Shown here: piece after piece, positions 6,357 through 13,137 of the stretch
Numbering within the stretch: position 1 is the first letter of the stretch
Layout of the letters: each line of letters opens with the position of its first letter
Assembly (NCBI GenBank): GCA_002341165.1
Contig: DDNL01000037.1
Span: 1-14,600 of the forward strand
Direction of reading: 5' to 3'
DNA: 14,600 nt
DNA from: Shewanellaceae bacterium UBA2521
GTDB lineage: Bacteria > Pseudomonadota > Gammaproteobacteria > Enterobacterales > Shewanellaceae
Made by a program: the position numbers and the translations under genes
The notes under the pieces: model-generated
Databases searched by the model: none
What the model saw: only the letters and a program-made list of their open reading frames with translations
What the model was told of the DNA's origin: nothing

Positions 6357-7163
6357 TTGAAACAACCTATTCTCATTTTTGATTCCGGCTTAGGTGGTTT
6401 AAGCATCTATAAAAAGCTCAAACAGACTTTATCCAGTGAGGTTTATTATTATGTTTCAGATAGTAAGAACCTACCTTACGGAGAACTCAATGATACGCAA
6501 TTGATTGAATTATGCCTTCCTATAATCATGGCATATGTCAACAGATTAAATCCGCAGCTTATTGTACTTGCATGCAACACAGCCAGTACGCTTTTGCTTC
6601 CCTACTTACGCGCCCAGTTAAGCTTACCTATTGTCGGAGTTATACCTGCTATAAAACCTGCTGCACAAGCTACCCAAACAAAGCATATTGCTTTACTCGC
6701 AACACCTGCGACCATCTCACGCAACTATACACAAGACTTAATACACACTTTTGCAAAAGACTGTCATGTTCAAAAAATTGGGAGCTCAGAACTGGTACAG
6801 CTTGCTGAGCATAAAGTACGCCATCACACCTTCTGCACCCAAACACTTAAGCAAATTATTGATCAGGTTGATCCTAAAAATGATGTGCTTGTTTTAGGCT
6901 GCACACACTTTCCCCTACTTAAAACAGAAATCGAGTCTCTGCTACCCAAGTCGATACGTACTATTGATTCAGGAGATGCAATCGTGAATCGTGTAGAAAC
7001 TTTAATCCATACTTCAAACGATGCATCTATTCAACAACCTGATACTTACTGTGATACACAGAACATATCCACCAAACTAAAAGAAAATCTCAAACATTTA
7101 GGTTTTGAGCACTTTCAAACTTATGTGCCCAATGCAAGCCTTTTCACACCTGAACTACTATGA
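6357..7163 (+). CDS. murI: MurI, glutamate racemase
   Basis: A 268-residue cytoplasmic enzyme interconverting L- and D-glutamate to supply D-Glu for peptidoglycan. It uses a two-cysteine, cofactor-independent mechanism. Both catalytic cysteines are seen: C73 in ACNTAST and C182 in GCTHFPLL. The substrate-binding D9-S10 in FDSGLGG and PYG at 40-42 are also present. Translation must begin at TTG, because the conserved ILIFDSG strand starts at residue 5 and an in-frame stop lies five codons upstream. The weak start and the hairpin just before it suggest deliberately modest expression. The gene is divergent from plsB and converges on the RRM gene with a 6-bp overlap. Confidence 0.95.
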   Translation: MKQPILIFDSGLGGLSIYKKLKQTLSSEVYYYVSDSKNLPYGELNDTQLIELCLPIIMAYVNRLNPQLIVLACNTASTLLLPYLRAQLSLPIVGVIPAIKPAAQATQTKHIALLATPATISRNYTQDLIHTFAKDCHVQKIGSSELVQLAEHKVRHHTFCTQTLKQIIDQVDPKNDVLVLGCTHFPLLKTEIESLLPKSIRTIDSGDAIVNRVETLIHTSNDASIQQPDTYCDTQNISTKLKENLKHLGFEHFQTYVPNASLFTPELL

Positions 7164-7574
7164 CGGTTCCTTCTCATCTTGTGATTTCGCAATACGAACA
7201 ATAAGAGTGCGCTCTTGAAAGATCGAGTCATTTAGCTTCTTTAAAGCTCGCTTAGCATCTCTAATAGGCATTTCAATAAAACCAAAGCCCTTTTTTTTAC
7301 CTGTAAACCTATCTTTAACCAATCTAAGAGAGTAAACCTCTCCATATTGTGAGAATAAATCTCGTACAGCATTTTCGTGGGCTTTATAGGGTAAATTACC
7401 AATGTAAAGAGTTAAACGCTTTGCAAGATAGCTACTTATAGCCATATCTAACGACTTTATAAAGAAGGCACCTGCAACAAAAGCAAGTGCTAAAGATAGA
7501 GACTGAGCCTGATAATAAACACCTAGTGCTATCAAGGCTACAGACAAAAATAAAGGTAATATATTTCTAAGCAT
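7158..7574 (-). CDS. Membrane-anchored RRM (RNA recognition motif) protein
   Basis: A 138-residue protein with two closely spaced hydrophobic helices (about 4-22 and 26-47), then a complete single RRM at about 53-129. RNP2 is LYIGNL at 56-61. RNP1 is K95-G-F-G-F-I-E-M102, with the aromatic positions used for RNA stacking intact. The tail is short and charged. The topology predicts a helical hairpin in the inner membrane with the RRM in the cytoplasm. Free-standing bacterial RRM proteins usually lack membrane segments; I recall related membrane-linked forms in marine gammaproteobacteria, with no assigned function. The start follows a GGAAAG sequence about 4 nt away. It lies downstream of coaD on the same strand, 148 bp away, and converges on murI. 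RNA binding is inferred from the motif. Confidence 0.85.
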   Translation of the reverse strand: MLRNILPLFLSVALIALGVYYQAQSLSLALAFVAGAFFIKSLDMAISSYLAKRLTLYIGNLPYKAHENAVRDLFSQYGEVYSLRLVKDRFTGKKKGFGFIEMPIRDAKRALKKLNDSIFQERTLIVRIAKSQDEKEPS

Positions 7575-7710
7575 TTACTTTCCATATCCTTATGTTTTTC
7601 TAAACAGAGAAAACATCAAAATTTAATAGTAAAGAATAATCGGCAAATGCTCCAGAAAAGAGTTAAAAAAATGTTTAATTTTTTAATTTTATAAAAACAA
7701 TATATGTATG

Positions 7711-7724
7711 GAGAATTGATTCTC
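7711..7724. repeat. Short inverted repeat at the coaD stop codon
   Basis: GAGAAT-TG-ATTCTC overlaps the end of coaD. Read on the minus strand it is followed about 13 nt later by a short T run (GTTTTT), so it could be a poor coaD terminator. Its TTCTCAC half also occurs in the perfect palindrome at 8302-8317 on the other side of coaD. Confidence 0.35.
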
Positions 7725-8208
7725 ACTTCATCTTCATCTTCATTTGCATCGCTTTTAAAACTTCAGGTGCAACAAACTGACTGACATCACCTTCATGGGA
7801 AGCGACTTCTTTGACCAATGTTGAAGAAATAAACACATTTTCCTCTGCAGGGATAAGGAAGACACTTTCTAAATCTGGGTGAAGGCGACGATTCATGTTT
7901 GCAAGTTGAAATTCATATTCGAAATCAGATACAGCTCTTAAGCCACGAATAAGAACCTGTGCTTGGTGTTCTTTGGCTACATTCACCAGTAGTTTAGAAA
8001 AGCCCACGGTTTTAACGTTTGAAAAAGCCTGTGTTTGTTCTTCAATCATCGCAACGCGTTCTTCTAGATTAAATAAAGGTTGCTTAGATGGATTGGCAGC
8101 CACAGCAATAACAACCTGAGAAAATAGTTTGGATGCACGTTCAATAAGGTCTTGGTGACCATTTGTAATAGGATCAAATGTTCCTGGATAAATCGCAATT
8201 TGCGACAT
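7723..8208 (-). CDS. coaD: CoaD, phosphopantetheine adenylyltransferase
   Basis: A 161-residue cytoplasmic nucleotidyltransferase that joins 4'-phosphopantetheine and ATP to give dephospho-CoA and pyrophosphate, the penultimate step of CoA synthesis. Landmarks are YPGTFDPITNGH at 7-18 (T10 and H18 of the nucleotidyltransferase motif), LIRGLR at 86-91, DFEYEFQLANMNR at 95-107, and ISST at 127-130. The length is close to that of E. coli CoaD. The C-terminus is an odd Met-Lys repeat (MQ then three MK), encoded by tandem TTCATC-type hexamers at 7727-7744. AAGGG (8216-8220) lies 7 nt before the ATG. The gene is divergent from a PlsC-like acyltransferase and upstream of the RRM gene. Catalytic motifs are intact. 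Confidence 0.96.
   Translation of the reverse strand: MSQIAIYPGTFDPITNGHQDLIERASKLFSQVVIAVAANPSKQPLFNLEERVAMIEEQTQAFSNVKTVGFSKLLVNVAKEHQAQVLIRGLRAVSDFEYEFQLANMNRRLHPDLESVFLIPAEENVFISSTLVKEVASHEGDVSQFVAPEVLKAMQMKMKMK
7727..7744. repeat. Hexanucleotide tandem repeat in the coaD 3' end
   Basis: Three TTCATC-type units, the last TTCATT, encode the Met-Lys repeats that end CoaD. Gain or loss of a unit would keep the frame and change the tail by two residues. Confidence 0.6.
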
Positions 8209-8301
8209 AGAAAAACCCTTTTAATTCAATCATAAATAAAGAGCGCATAGTATATATGGTCTTCTACATACAATAAATAAGATTATAGCAACAAGAACGA
8301 G

Positions 8302-8317
8302 TTCTCACATGTGAGAA
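8302..8317. promoter_or_regulatory. Perfect 16-bp palindrome, probable operator
   Basis: TTCTCACATGTGAGAA reads the same on both strands, with no mismatch. It sits in the coaD-acyltransferase divergent gap. With the -10 hexamer at 8325-8330 it spans the -35 position and most of the spacer, the usual place for a repressor operator. The binding protein is unknown to me. Confidence 0.6.
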
Positions 8318-8330
8318 TTTAAACTATACT
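8302..8330 (+). promoter_or_regulatory. Candidate promoter for the PlsC-like acyltransferase gene
   Basis: TTCTCA (8302-8307), a 17-nt spacer and TATACT (8325-8330) lie 32 nt before the start codon. The -10 is good and the -35 partial. A second imperfect dyad (ACTAT and ATAGT arms, 8323-8342, 16 of 20 positions symmetric) overlaps the -10. Confidence 0.4.
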
Positions 8331-8361
8331 TTAAAACATAGTCTAAAAGTCAATCAAAAAT

Positions 8362-8910
8362 ATGCTGTCTTGGTTATGTCGCTCGCTACTGAAGCTTAAT
8401 GGATGGACTTACGATCCATGGAATCGAGAAATTTCCTGCGTTATTATTGTTGCGCCACATACAAGTAATTGGGATTTTATAGTAGGTTACTTATATCGTT
8501 GTAGTCAAAATATCAACCCCTACTTTTTAGCTAAATCAGAGCTTTTTATACCCATTTTCGGTCAATTACTGCGTTCTATAGGCGGTATTGCCGTTGACCG
8601 ATCACAAAAAAATAAACAGGCCACATCTTTAGTATCTTATTTTCAAAATGACTCTGTCTTCCAGCTTGTGATTACACCTGAAGGTACAAGATCACAAGTG
8701 ACGCGATGGAAAACGGGCTTTTTTTATATTGCTCGAGAAGCAAAAGTTCCCATTATTCCTATAGGATTAGACTTTAAAAGAAAACACATCAAAGTCGGCA
8801 CGCCTTTGCAAGCCGTACACCTTAATCAAACTTTAACGGAGATCTTCGCATTCTATCGCCCTATCGAAGGTAAATATCCGCAGAAGCTCCCCGACATAAA
8901 TCAAACTTAA
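8362..8910 (+). CDS. Small PlsC-superfamily acyltransferase
   Basis: A 182-residue protein of the 1-acyl-glycerol-3-phosphate acyltransferase superfamily. Block I is H33-T-S-N-W-D38, block II is an FLAKSELF segment (55-62) with GGIAVDR (74-80), and block III is PEGTRS (106-111). A VPIIPIGLDF stretch at 129-138 resembles block IV. It lacks a strong N-terminal membrane helix and is shorter than a typical PlsC of about 240 residues. It probably acylates a lysophospholipid or related alcohol at the inner-membrane face; the substrate cannot be read from sequence. No clear Shine-Dalgarno is seen beyond AAAAG. It lies behind a promoter with an operator-like palindrome, which suggests regulated expression. 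It is divergent from coaD and overlaps the channel gene tail to tail by 4 bp. Confidence 0.85.
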   Translation: MLSWLCRSLLKLNGWTYDPWNREISCVIIVAPHTSNWDFIVGYLYRCSQNINPYFLAKSELFIPIFGQLLRSIGGIAVDRSQKNKQATSLVSYFQNDSVFQLVITPEGTRSQVTRWKTGFFYIAREAKVPIIPIGLDFKRKHIKVGTPLQAVHLNQTLTEIFAFYRPIEGKYPQKLPDINQT

Positions 8911-10133
8911 TCAGTAAGATAAGCAAGTGTAGCCAAATCGGAGCTACTAGGTCTCTGATATGCGCTCAGCTTAAATTCAGGCAATATAGCAAATAAATGA
9001 TCGAAGATATCCGATTGAATTGATTCAAATTCACGCCAACGTATATCAGCAACAAATACATAAATTTCAATGGGTACACCAAACTCATTAGGCGCAAGTT
9101 GCCTGACTATACAAGTCATATCTTGTCGCACCAATTTGTGCGCTTTGAGATAAGCTTCGACATAAGCGCGAAACACACCAATATTCGTCAGTTTTCTTTC
9201 ACCTGCAAACCAAGGCTCATCACTGGAGAGTTCTGTTTTCTTTTGTTGCAAGTGATCTTGTAACAAATCAATACGCATCATCTCTTCGATATCTTGCGCA
9301 TCTAAAAAAATAATACTTGAAACATCGAGTAACAAAGAGCGCTTAATACGACGACCACCCGACTCTTCCATGCCACGCCAATTTTTAAATGAGTGAGAAA
9401 TCAGAGCATAAGCAGGAATCATACTGATTGTTTTATCCCAGTTTCTTACCTTGACTGTTGTAAGGGAGACCTCTTCTACAGAACCATCAGCACCATAGCT
9501 TGGCATTTCAATCCAATCACCCTGAGTGACCATACGATTAGCTGCAAGCTGAATTCCAGCAACAAAACCCAATATCGTATCTCTGAACATCAGTGCAACA
9601 AGACCTGTTGCAACACCTAAGCCACTGAGCAAATAAGCAGGAGACCGGTGACTCAAAATTGAAGCCACTAAAATCAAGGTTAAGATGGTTAAAAACAACT
9701 TCAACAATTGCACCATACTCTTGATCGGCAAATAAGCCGACAAACGCTTTTCTTCGCTGATTTGATACCCCATATCAAACAAAGAAAAAAGTACGCGAAC
9801 AGTTTGAGTGGTCACCAACACATCAAGCAACATCGTTAAAATAGAAGCCACCTGATTTGCTTGTAATGTAAAAGGTAAAATAATTCTTGCTGCAAGAAAA
9901 GCAACCAGAAGTGCTGACTTCTCAAAAATTTTATATTGAACAAGATAACTTTCCCACTTAAATTGGGCGATATTTAATCCAACATGAATAGCTCGAACAA
10001 TAAAGTGGCGAGAAACAAAATAAAAGATAAAATTCAATCCTAAAAATAGCATCAAACGCATCATAGAAATCAAAATATCTTCAGAAAATAAATGTGTAAA
10101 CTGCTGCAACCAAGAATTAGTGTCAAAAGACAT
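8907..10133 (-). CDS. ybdG: YbdG-type mechanosensitive channel (MscS family)
   Basis: A 408-residue inner-membrane protein of the MscS superfamily, closest in pattern to E. coli YbdG, a small-conductance channel that opens under hypo-osmotic stress. Hydrophobic segments lie at about 22-45, 72-90, 94-118 and 138-160. The pore helix and its turn follow at about 166-200 (LLSGLGVATGLVALMFRDTILGF), then the beta domain, including GSVEEVSLTTVKVRNWDKT at 217-235. The NWRGMEESGGRRIKRS segment after it is a YbdG hallmark, and the insertion that follows lengthens the cytoplasmic domain relative to MscS. The AGGAGG Shine-Dalgarno (10145-10150) is strong. The gene is divergent from the yihG-like operon and convergent with the acyltransferase. 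The family call is firm; gating is inferred from YbdG. Confidence 0.9.
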   Translation of the reverse strand: MSFDTNSWLQQFTHLFSEDILISMMRLMLFLGLNFIFYFVSRHFIVRAIHVGLNIAQFKWESYLVQYKIFEKSALLVAFLAARIILPFTLQANQVASILTMLLDVLVTTQTVRVLFSLFDMGYQISEEKRLSAYLPIKSMVQLLKLFLTILTLILVASILSHRSPAYLLSGLGVATGLVALMFRDTILGFVAGIQLAANRMVTQGDWIEMPSYGADGSVEEVSLTTVKVRNWDKTISMIPAYALISHSFKNWRGMEESGGRRIKRSLLLDVSSIIFLDAQDIEEMMRIDLLQDHLQQKKTELSSDEPWFAGERKLTNIGVFRAYVEAYLKAHKLVRQDMTCIVRQLAPNEFGVPIEIYVFVADIRWREFESIQSDIFDHLFAILPEFKLSAYQRPSSSDLATLAYLTD

Positions 10134-10172
10134 AATTTAGTGCTCCTCCTAGCTATCGATTCAATGATCGTT

Positions 10173-10202
10173 ATTCTACAGTACAAAGTCTCTTATTACC
10201 AA
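10173..10202 (-). promoter_or_regulatory. Candidate promoter for the YbdG-type channel gene
   Basis: On the minus strand, TTGGTA (10202-10197), an 18-nt spacer and TAGAAT (10178-10173) lie 39 nt before the start. The -35 matches at four positions and the -10 at five. Confidence 0.35.
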
Positions 10203-10288
10203 TAAGTAAGATATTGAATAATTTAATATAATTTGAATTTCACATCAATAGATATTAATATATATACTCTATTAAGAGGACGTATTTA

Positions 10289-11152
10289 ATGAAGCCTATC
10301 AAACAAAGTGCAACCGCAGTAATCACTTTTACTCTGTTTATTATGAATACATTATTTTGGGCTTTACCTATTTTAATACTAAGTTATATTAAACTCATAC
10401 CCTATAAAAAATTACAGCACGTTATAAATAAAATAAATGACCAATTATCAGACAACTGGGTTTATTTCAATAAACTCAATCAAGATACTTTTCTTAAGGA
10501 TTCAATCAAAACATCTGGCCTATCTCAACTCTCTCCAAACCAATCTTATATCATTTTTGCAAATCATCAATCATGGGTAGATATTGTATACCTGCAATAC
10601 GCACTTCACAAAAAAACACCTAGCTTAAAGTTCTTTCTCAAACATGAACTAATTTACATCCCTGTGCTCGGACTCGTGTGGAAAGCCTTAAATTTTCCTT
10701 TTGTAAAGCGCAAAGTAGGCTCTGATAAGGAATATGACATTCAATCAACCAAACAATCTTGTGCTGAATTCAAAACTCGTCCATGTAGTTTAATTAATTT
10801 TGTCGAGGGCACACGTTTTCGTCCCGAAAAAAAAGTAGCAGCTTATGAATATTTGCTCCCCCCTAAAGCCGGAGGAAGTGCTTTAGCTATTGAATGTCTC
10901 TATCCTCATGTCAAAACTATACTCAATATCACTATTTTTTATCCAAAAAAACAGCCAAGCTTCTATGATTTGTTGAGTGGTAAAATAAAAAATGTCATCA
11001 TAGACATTCAGGAAATCACTATAACACCTGACCTGATCGGGTCTTATGCTGATCCTGAATTTAAAAAATATTTTCAAGGTTGGCTCAATCAGCTTTGGCA
11101 AAACAAAGATCAGCACATAAAAGATATTGCCCAAATTAACAAGGAGACATGA
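10289..11152 (+). CDS. YihG-like acyltransferase, first tandem copy
   Basis: A 287-residue PlsC-superfamily protein with one N-terminal hydrophobic helix (about 11-36). Block I is H93-Q-S-W-V-D98, block II is FFLKHELIYIPVLG followed by FPFVKRK (115-142), and block III is FVEGTR (171-176), leading to a LLPPKAGGSALA segment. This is the arrangement of E. coli YihG, a probable lysophospholipid acyltransferase, although this copy is the more divergent of the two here. AAGAGGA (10274-10280) lies 8 nt before the ATG. A perfect TATAAT sits at 10227-10232 without a good -35. It heads a run with the second yihG-like gene, srkA and dsbA, the same set that neighbours yihG in E. coli. The inner-membrane location is inferred, and the substrate is unknown. 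Confidence 0.88.
   Translation: MKPIKQSATAVITFTLFIMNTLFWALPILILSYIKLIPYKKLQHVINKINDQLSDNWVYFNKLNQDTFLKDSIKTSGLSQLSPNQSYIIFANHQSWVDIVYLQYALHKKTPSLKFFLKHELIYIPVLGLVWKALNFPFVKRKVGSDKEYDIQSTKQSCAEFKTRPCSLINFVEGTRFRPEKKVAAYEYLLPPKAGGSALAIECLYPHVKTILNITIFYPKKQPSFYDLLSGKIKNVIIDIQEITITPDLIGSYADPEFKKYFQGWLNQLWQNKDQHIKDIAQINKET
11143..11146 (+). promoter_or_regulatory. Ribosome binding site deciding a GTG start
   Basis: GGAG lies 7 nt before the GTG at 11154, within the last codons of the upstream gene. This supports GTG at 11154 over the in-frame TTG at 11127, which has no such site. Confidence 0.65.
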
Positions 11153-11153
11153 A

Positions 11154-12116
11154 GTGTTTAATTTTTTACCAGGCCCTTGCACTTACGCTTTAGGCGTGCT
11201 GTGTATGTTTTTGAATACGGCGATCTTAGGCACATTGATGTTTATTGGAGGCTTAATTAAAGCTGCACTCATACATCCTAAACTACAGAGAAAAATTGCA
11301 CCTTATATCACAAAGCTACTCGGCTTGTGGGGCTACGTCAACGGCCTCACTTTCAAAGCCATTTCCCGAGCAAATGTCAAAGTCATAGGTGCTGAAAATT
11401 TACATTCAGATCGTGGCTACTTCCTGATCAGCAATCATCTAAGTGGTTTTGATATCGCGATTCTTGGTTATATTTTCCGCGATATTATTCCAACGCCTAA
11501 GTATTTTTTAAAAAGAGAACTTCTTTTCGTACCTTTTCTTGGTTTAGCTTGCTGGGCATTAGATATGCCTTTTGTGCGTAGACGCAACGCCAAAAAATTA
11601 CGAAAAAATCCACATTTACGCAATACAGATCTAGAAGCAACACAAAAATCTTGCGATCAATTTAAAGATATTCCTACCTCAATTATTAACTTTGTTGAAG
11701 GAACTCGTATCAATAAAAAAAAGCATGCTAACCAAAAATCTCCTTACAAAAACTTACTTAAGCCCAAGGCAAGTGGTATGGCGTTGACTTTAGCAACCTT
11801 AGGTGATCAATTTGAAAAAATACTCAATATTACTATCATCTATCCAGAAACTACGCGCTTAAAACATGAAGTTCTCAAGGCTGTTTTATTAGGTAAAGTA
11901 CATGATGTGATTATTCATGTTGAGCAGCTCGATGTACCTCAAATCGATTATGCCCGTTACCGCTCTGATTCAAATTATCGTGTTGAGTTTCAAAGATGGC
12001 TCAATGAGTTATGGTCTAAAAAAGATCAACTTATCAACAGAGAAATAGATCAGTATTGGAGTCAACAAGACGCTTGTTCCGAACACCTTAAACACAACGA
12101 AGTACCACGAGTATAA
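11154..12116 (+). CDS. yihG: YihG acyltransferase, second tandem copy
   Basis: A 320-residue PlsC-superfamily inner-membrane protein, very like E. coli YihG in its core. It has an N-terminal hydrophobic region at about 10-40, block I H95-L-S-G-F-D100, block II FLKRELLFVPFLGLACWALDMPFVRR (118-143; E. coli has nearly the same run), block III FVEGTR at 180-185, and LLKPKASGMALT beyond. I chose the GTG at 11154. It follows the previous stop by one base and has GGAG 7 nt upstream, and the reading frame before it only encodes antiparallel residues of the upstream gene's end. The 3' end overlaps srkA (TAATG), so the genes are translationally linked. It probably acylates phospholipid intermediates; the exact reaction is not established by sequence. 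Confidence 0.92.
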   Translation: MFNFLPGPCTYALGVLCMFLNTAILGTLMFIGGLIKAALIHPKLQRKIAPYITKLLGLWGYVNGLTFKAISRANVKVIGAENLHSDRGYFLISNHLSGFDIAILGYIFRDIIPTPKYFLKRELLFVPFLGLACWALDMPFVRRRNAKKLRKNPHLRNTDLEATQKSCDQFKDIPTSIINFVEGTRINKKKHANQKSPYKNLLKPKASGMALTLATLGDQFEKILNITIIYPETTRLKHEVLKAVLLGKVHDVIIHVEQLDVPQIDYARYRSDSNYRVEFQRWLNELWSKKDQLINREIDQYWSQQDACSEHLKHNEVPRV

Positions 12117-13099
12117 TGCACTTATTTCATTACCAATCTCTTACACCTGATTTAATATTAGAAGCCTTAGAGCATGTTGATATTTACCCCGAAACAGGTC
12201 TCTTGCCTCTCAATAGCTATGAAAATAGAGTCTACCAATTTCGCGGGGCACATGATGAACGCTATGTCGTTAAATTTTATCGACCAGGACGATGGACGAC
12301 AGAGCAAATTCAAGAAGAACTTGATTTTGCTTTAGAGCTTGCTCAGGAAGATATTCCTGTTGCAGCACCACTAAGCTTAAAAGGTAACACACTCCACCAG
12401 CATCGTGACTTTCAATTTGCACTCTTCCCCTCTATTGGAGGGCGCACGATTGAAGTCGATAATATATCTCAGTTTAAAGAGATAGGTCGATTCATTGGAC
12501 GCATGCACCAAAAGGCGGCAAGTCAACCTTTTAGACACCGCCCCGAGATCACCTTTGATGAGTGGGGAAACCAGGCTTTAGCACAGCTTAAACAAAGCCA
12601 GCACGTACCTTATCACTTAGAAACGCCCTACTTTACTATTTTTGAACAAGTACTTGAAAAAGTAGAAAGAAAATGGAACTCTGCCTCTTATAAAGCAATA
12701 CGCTTACATGGTGACTTGCATCCCAGTAATATTTTATGCACTCATCAAGGGCTGGGCTTTGTTGATCTTGATGATGCGAGAATGGGGCCAGCAATTCAAG
12801 ATCTGTGGATGTTATTATCAGGTACAGAGCAAGAGCAACAAAATCAGTTAAATCATTTGCTTGAAGGCTATCAAACGTTTTGTGCGCTACCTCAAGACCA
12901 GTTACAATTGATAGAAGTTTTACGCACTTTGCGTATCACGCACTATACAGCTTGGTTAAGTAGACGTTGGCAAGATCCGGCCTTTCCTCATAATTTTCCT
13001 TGGTTTACTGAGGATAAGTATTGGGAACAACAAATTCTAATTTTAAAAGAACAGTTTTCTGCTCTGGATATACCACAATACAAATTAAATCCCTTATAA
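12116..13099 (+). CDS. srkA: SrkA (YihE), stress response kinase A
   Basis: A 327-residue cytoplasmic Ser/Thr kinase of the aminoglycoside-phosphotransferase/choline-kinase fold. In E. coli it is Cpx-controlled and protects against stress-induced death linked to the MazEF toxin. The length equals the E. coli protein within a residue. Visible parts are the nucleotide-loop region PLNSYENRVYQF (31-42), the likely ATP lysine K53 in VVKFYRP, the catalytic loop HGDLHPSN with D200 and N205, and the metal-binding D217 in VDLDDARMGP. The ATG overlaps the yihG stop by one base (TAATG at 12114-12118), with no independent strong Shine-Dalgarno, so coupled translation is likely. As in E. coli, dsbA follows directly. 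The stop overlaps a TATAAT that may serve dsbA. Confidence 0.94.
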   Translation: MHLFHYQSLTPDLILEALEHVDIYPETGLLPLNSYENRVYQFRGAHDERYVVKFYRPGRWTTEQIQEELDFALELAQEDIPVAAPLSLKGNTLHQHRDFQFALFPSIGGRTIEVDNISQFKEIGRFIGRMHQKAASQPFRHRPEITFDEWGNQALAQLKQSQHVPYHLETPYFTIFEQVLEKVERKWNSASYKAIRLHGDLHPSNILCTHQGLGFVDLDDARMGPAIQDLWMLLSGTEQEQQNQLNHLLEGYQTFCALPQDQLQLIEVLRTLRITHYTAWLSRRWQDPAFPHNFPWFTEDKYWEQQILILKEQFSALDIPQYKLNPL

Positions 13100-13100
13100 T
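13095..13100 (+). promoter_or_regulatory. Candidate internal -10 element for dsbA
   Basis: A perfect TATAAT straddles the srkA stop codon, 37 nt before the dsbA start. No convincing -35 is seen. An internal dsbA promoter would match the general layout of srkA-dsbA in E. coli. Confidence 0.35.
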
Positions 13101-13126
13101 CATGAAAAGAAATTTTAATAGCATAA

Positions 13127-13131
13127 AAGGA
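13127..13131 (+). promoter_or_regulatory. Ribosome binding site deciding the dsbA start
   Basis: AAGGA lies 6 nt before the ATG at 13138. The in-frame ATG at 13102 lacks a comparable site and would place extra residues before a well-formed signal peptide. Confidence 0.7.
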
Positions 13132-13137
13132 ATATAT

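Noticed and set aside
8302..8317. CRP-like site
   Set aside because: The half-sites are in the order TCACA then TGTGA with no spacer; CRP needs TGTGA, six bases, then TCACA.
10239..10268. TTCACA-N18-TATACT promoter for the first yihG-like gene
   Set aside because: The implied start near 10275 would cut into the Shine-Dalgarno at 10274-10280, so it is unlikely to be the functional promoter.
10134..10288. CpxR box upstream of the yihG-srkA-dsbA run
   Set aside because: I looked for paired GTAAA repeats five bases apart, expected if Cpx control matched E. coli, and saw none in this gap.
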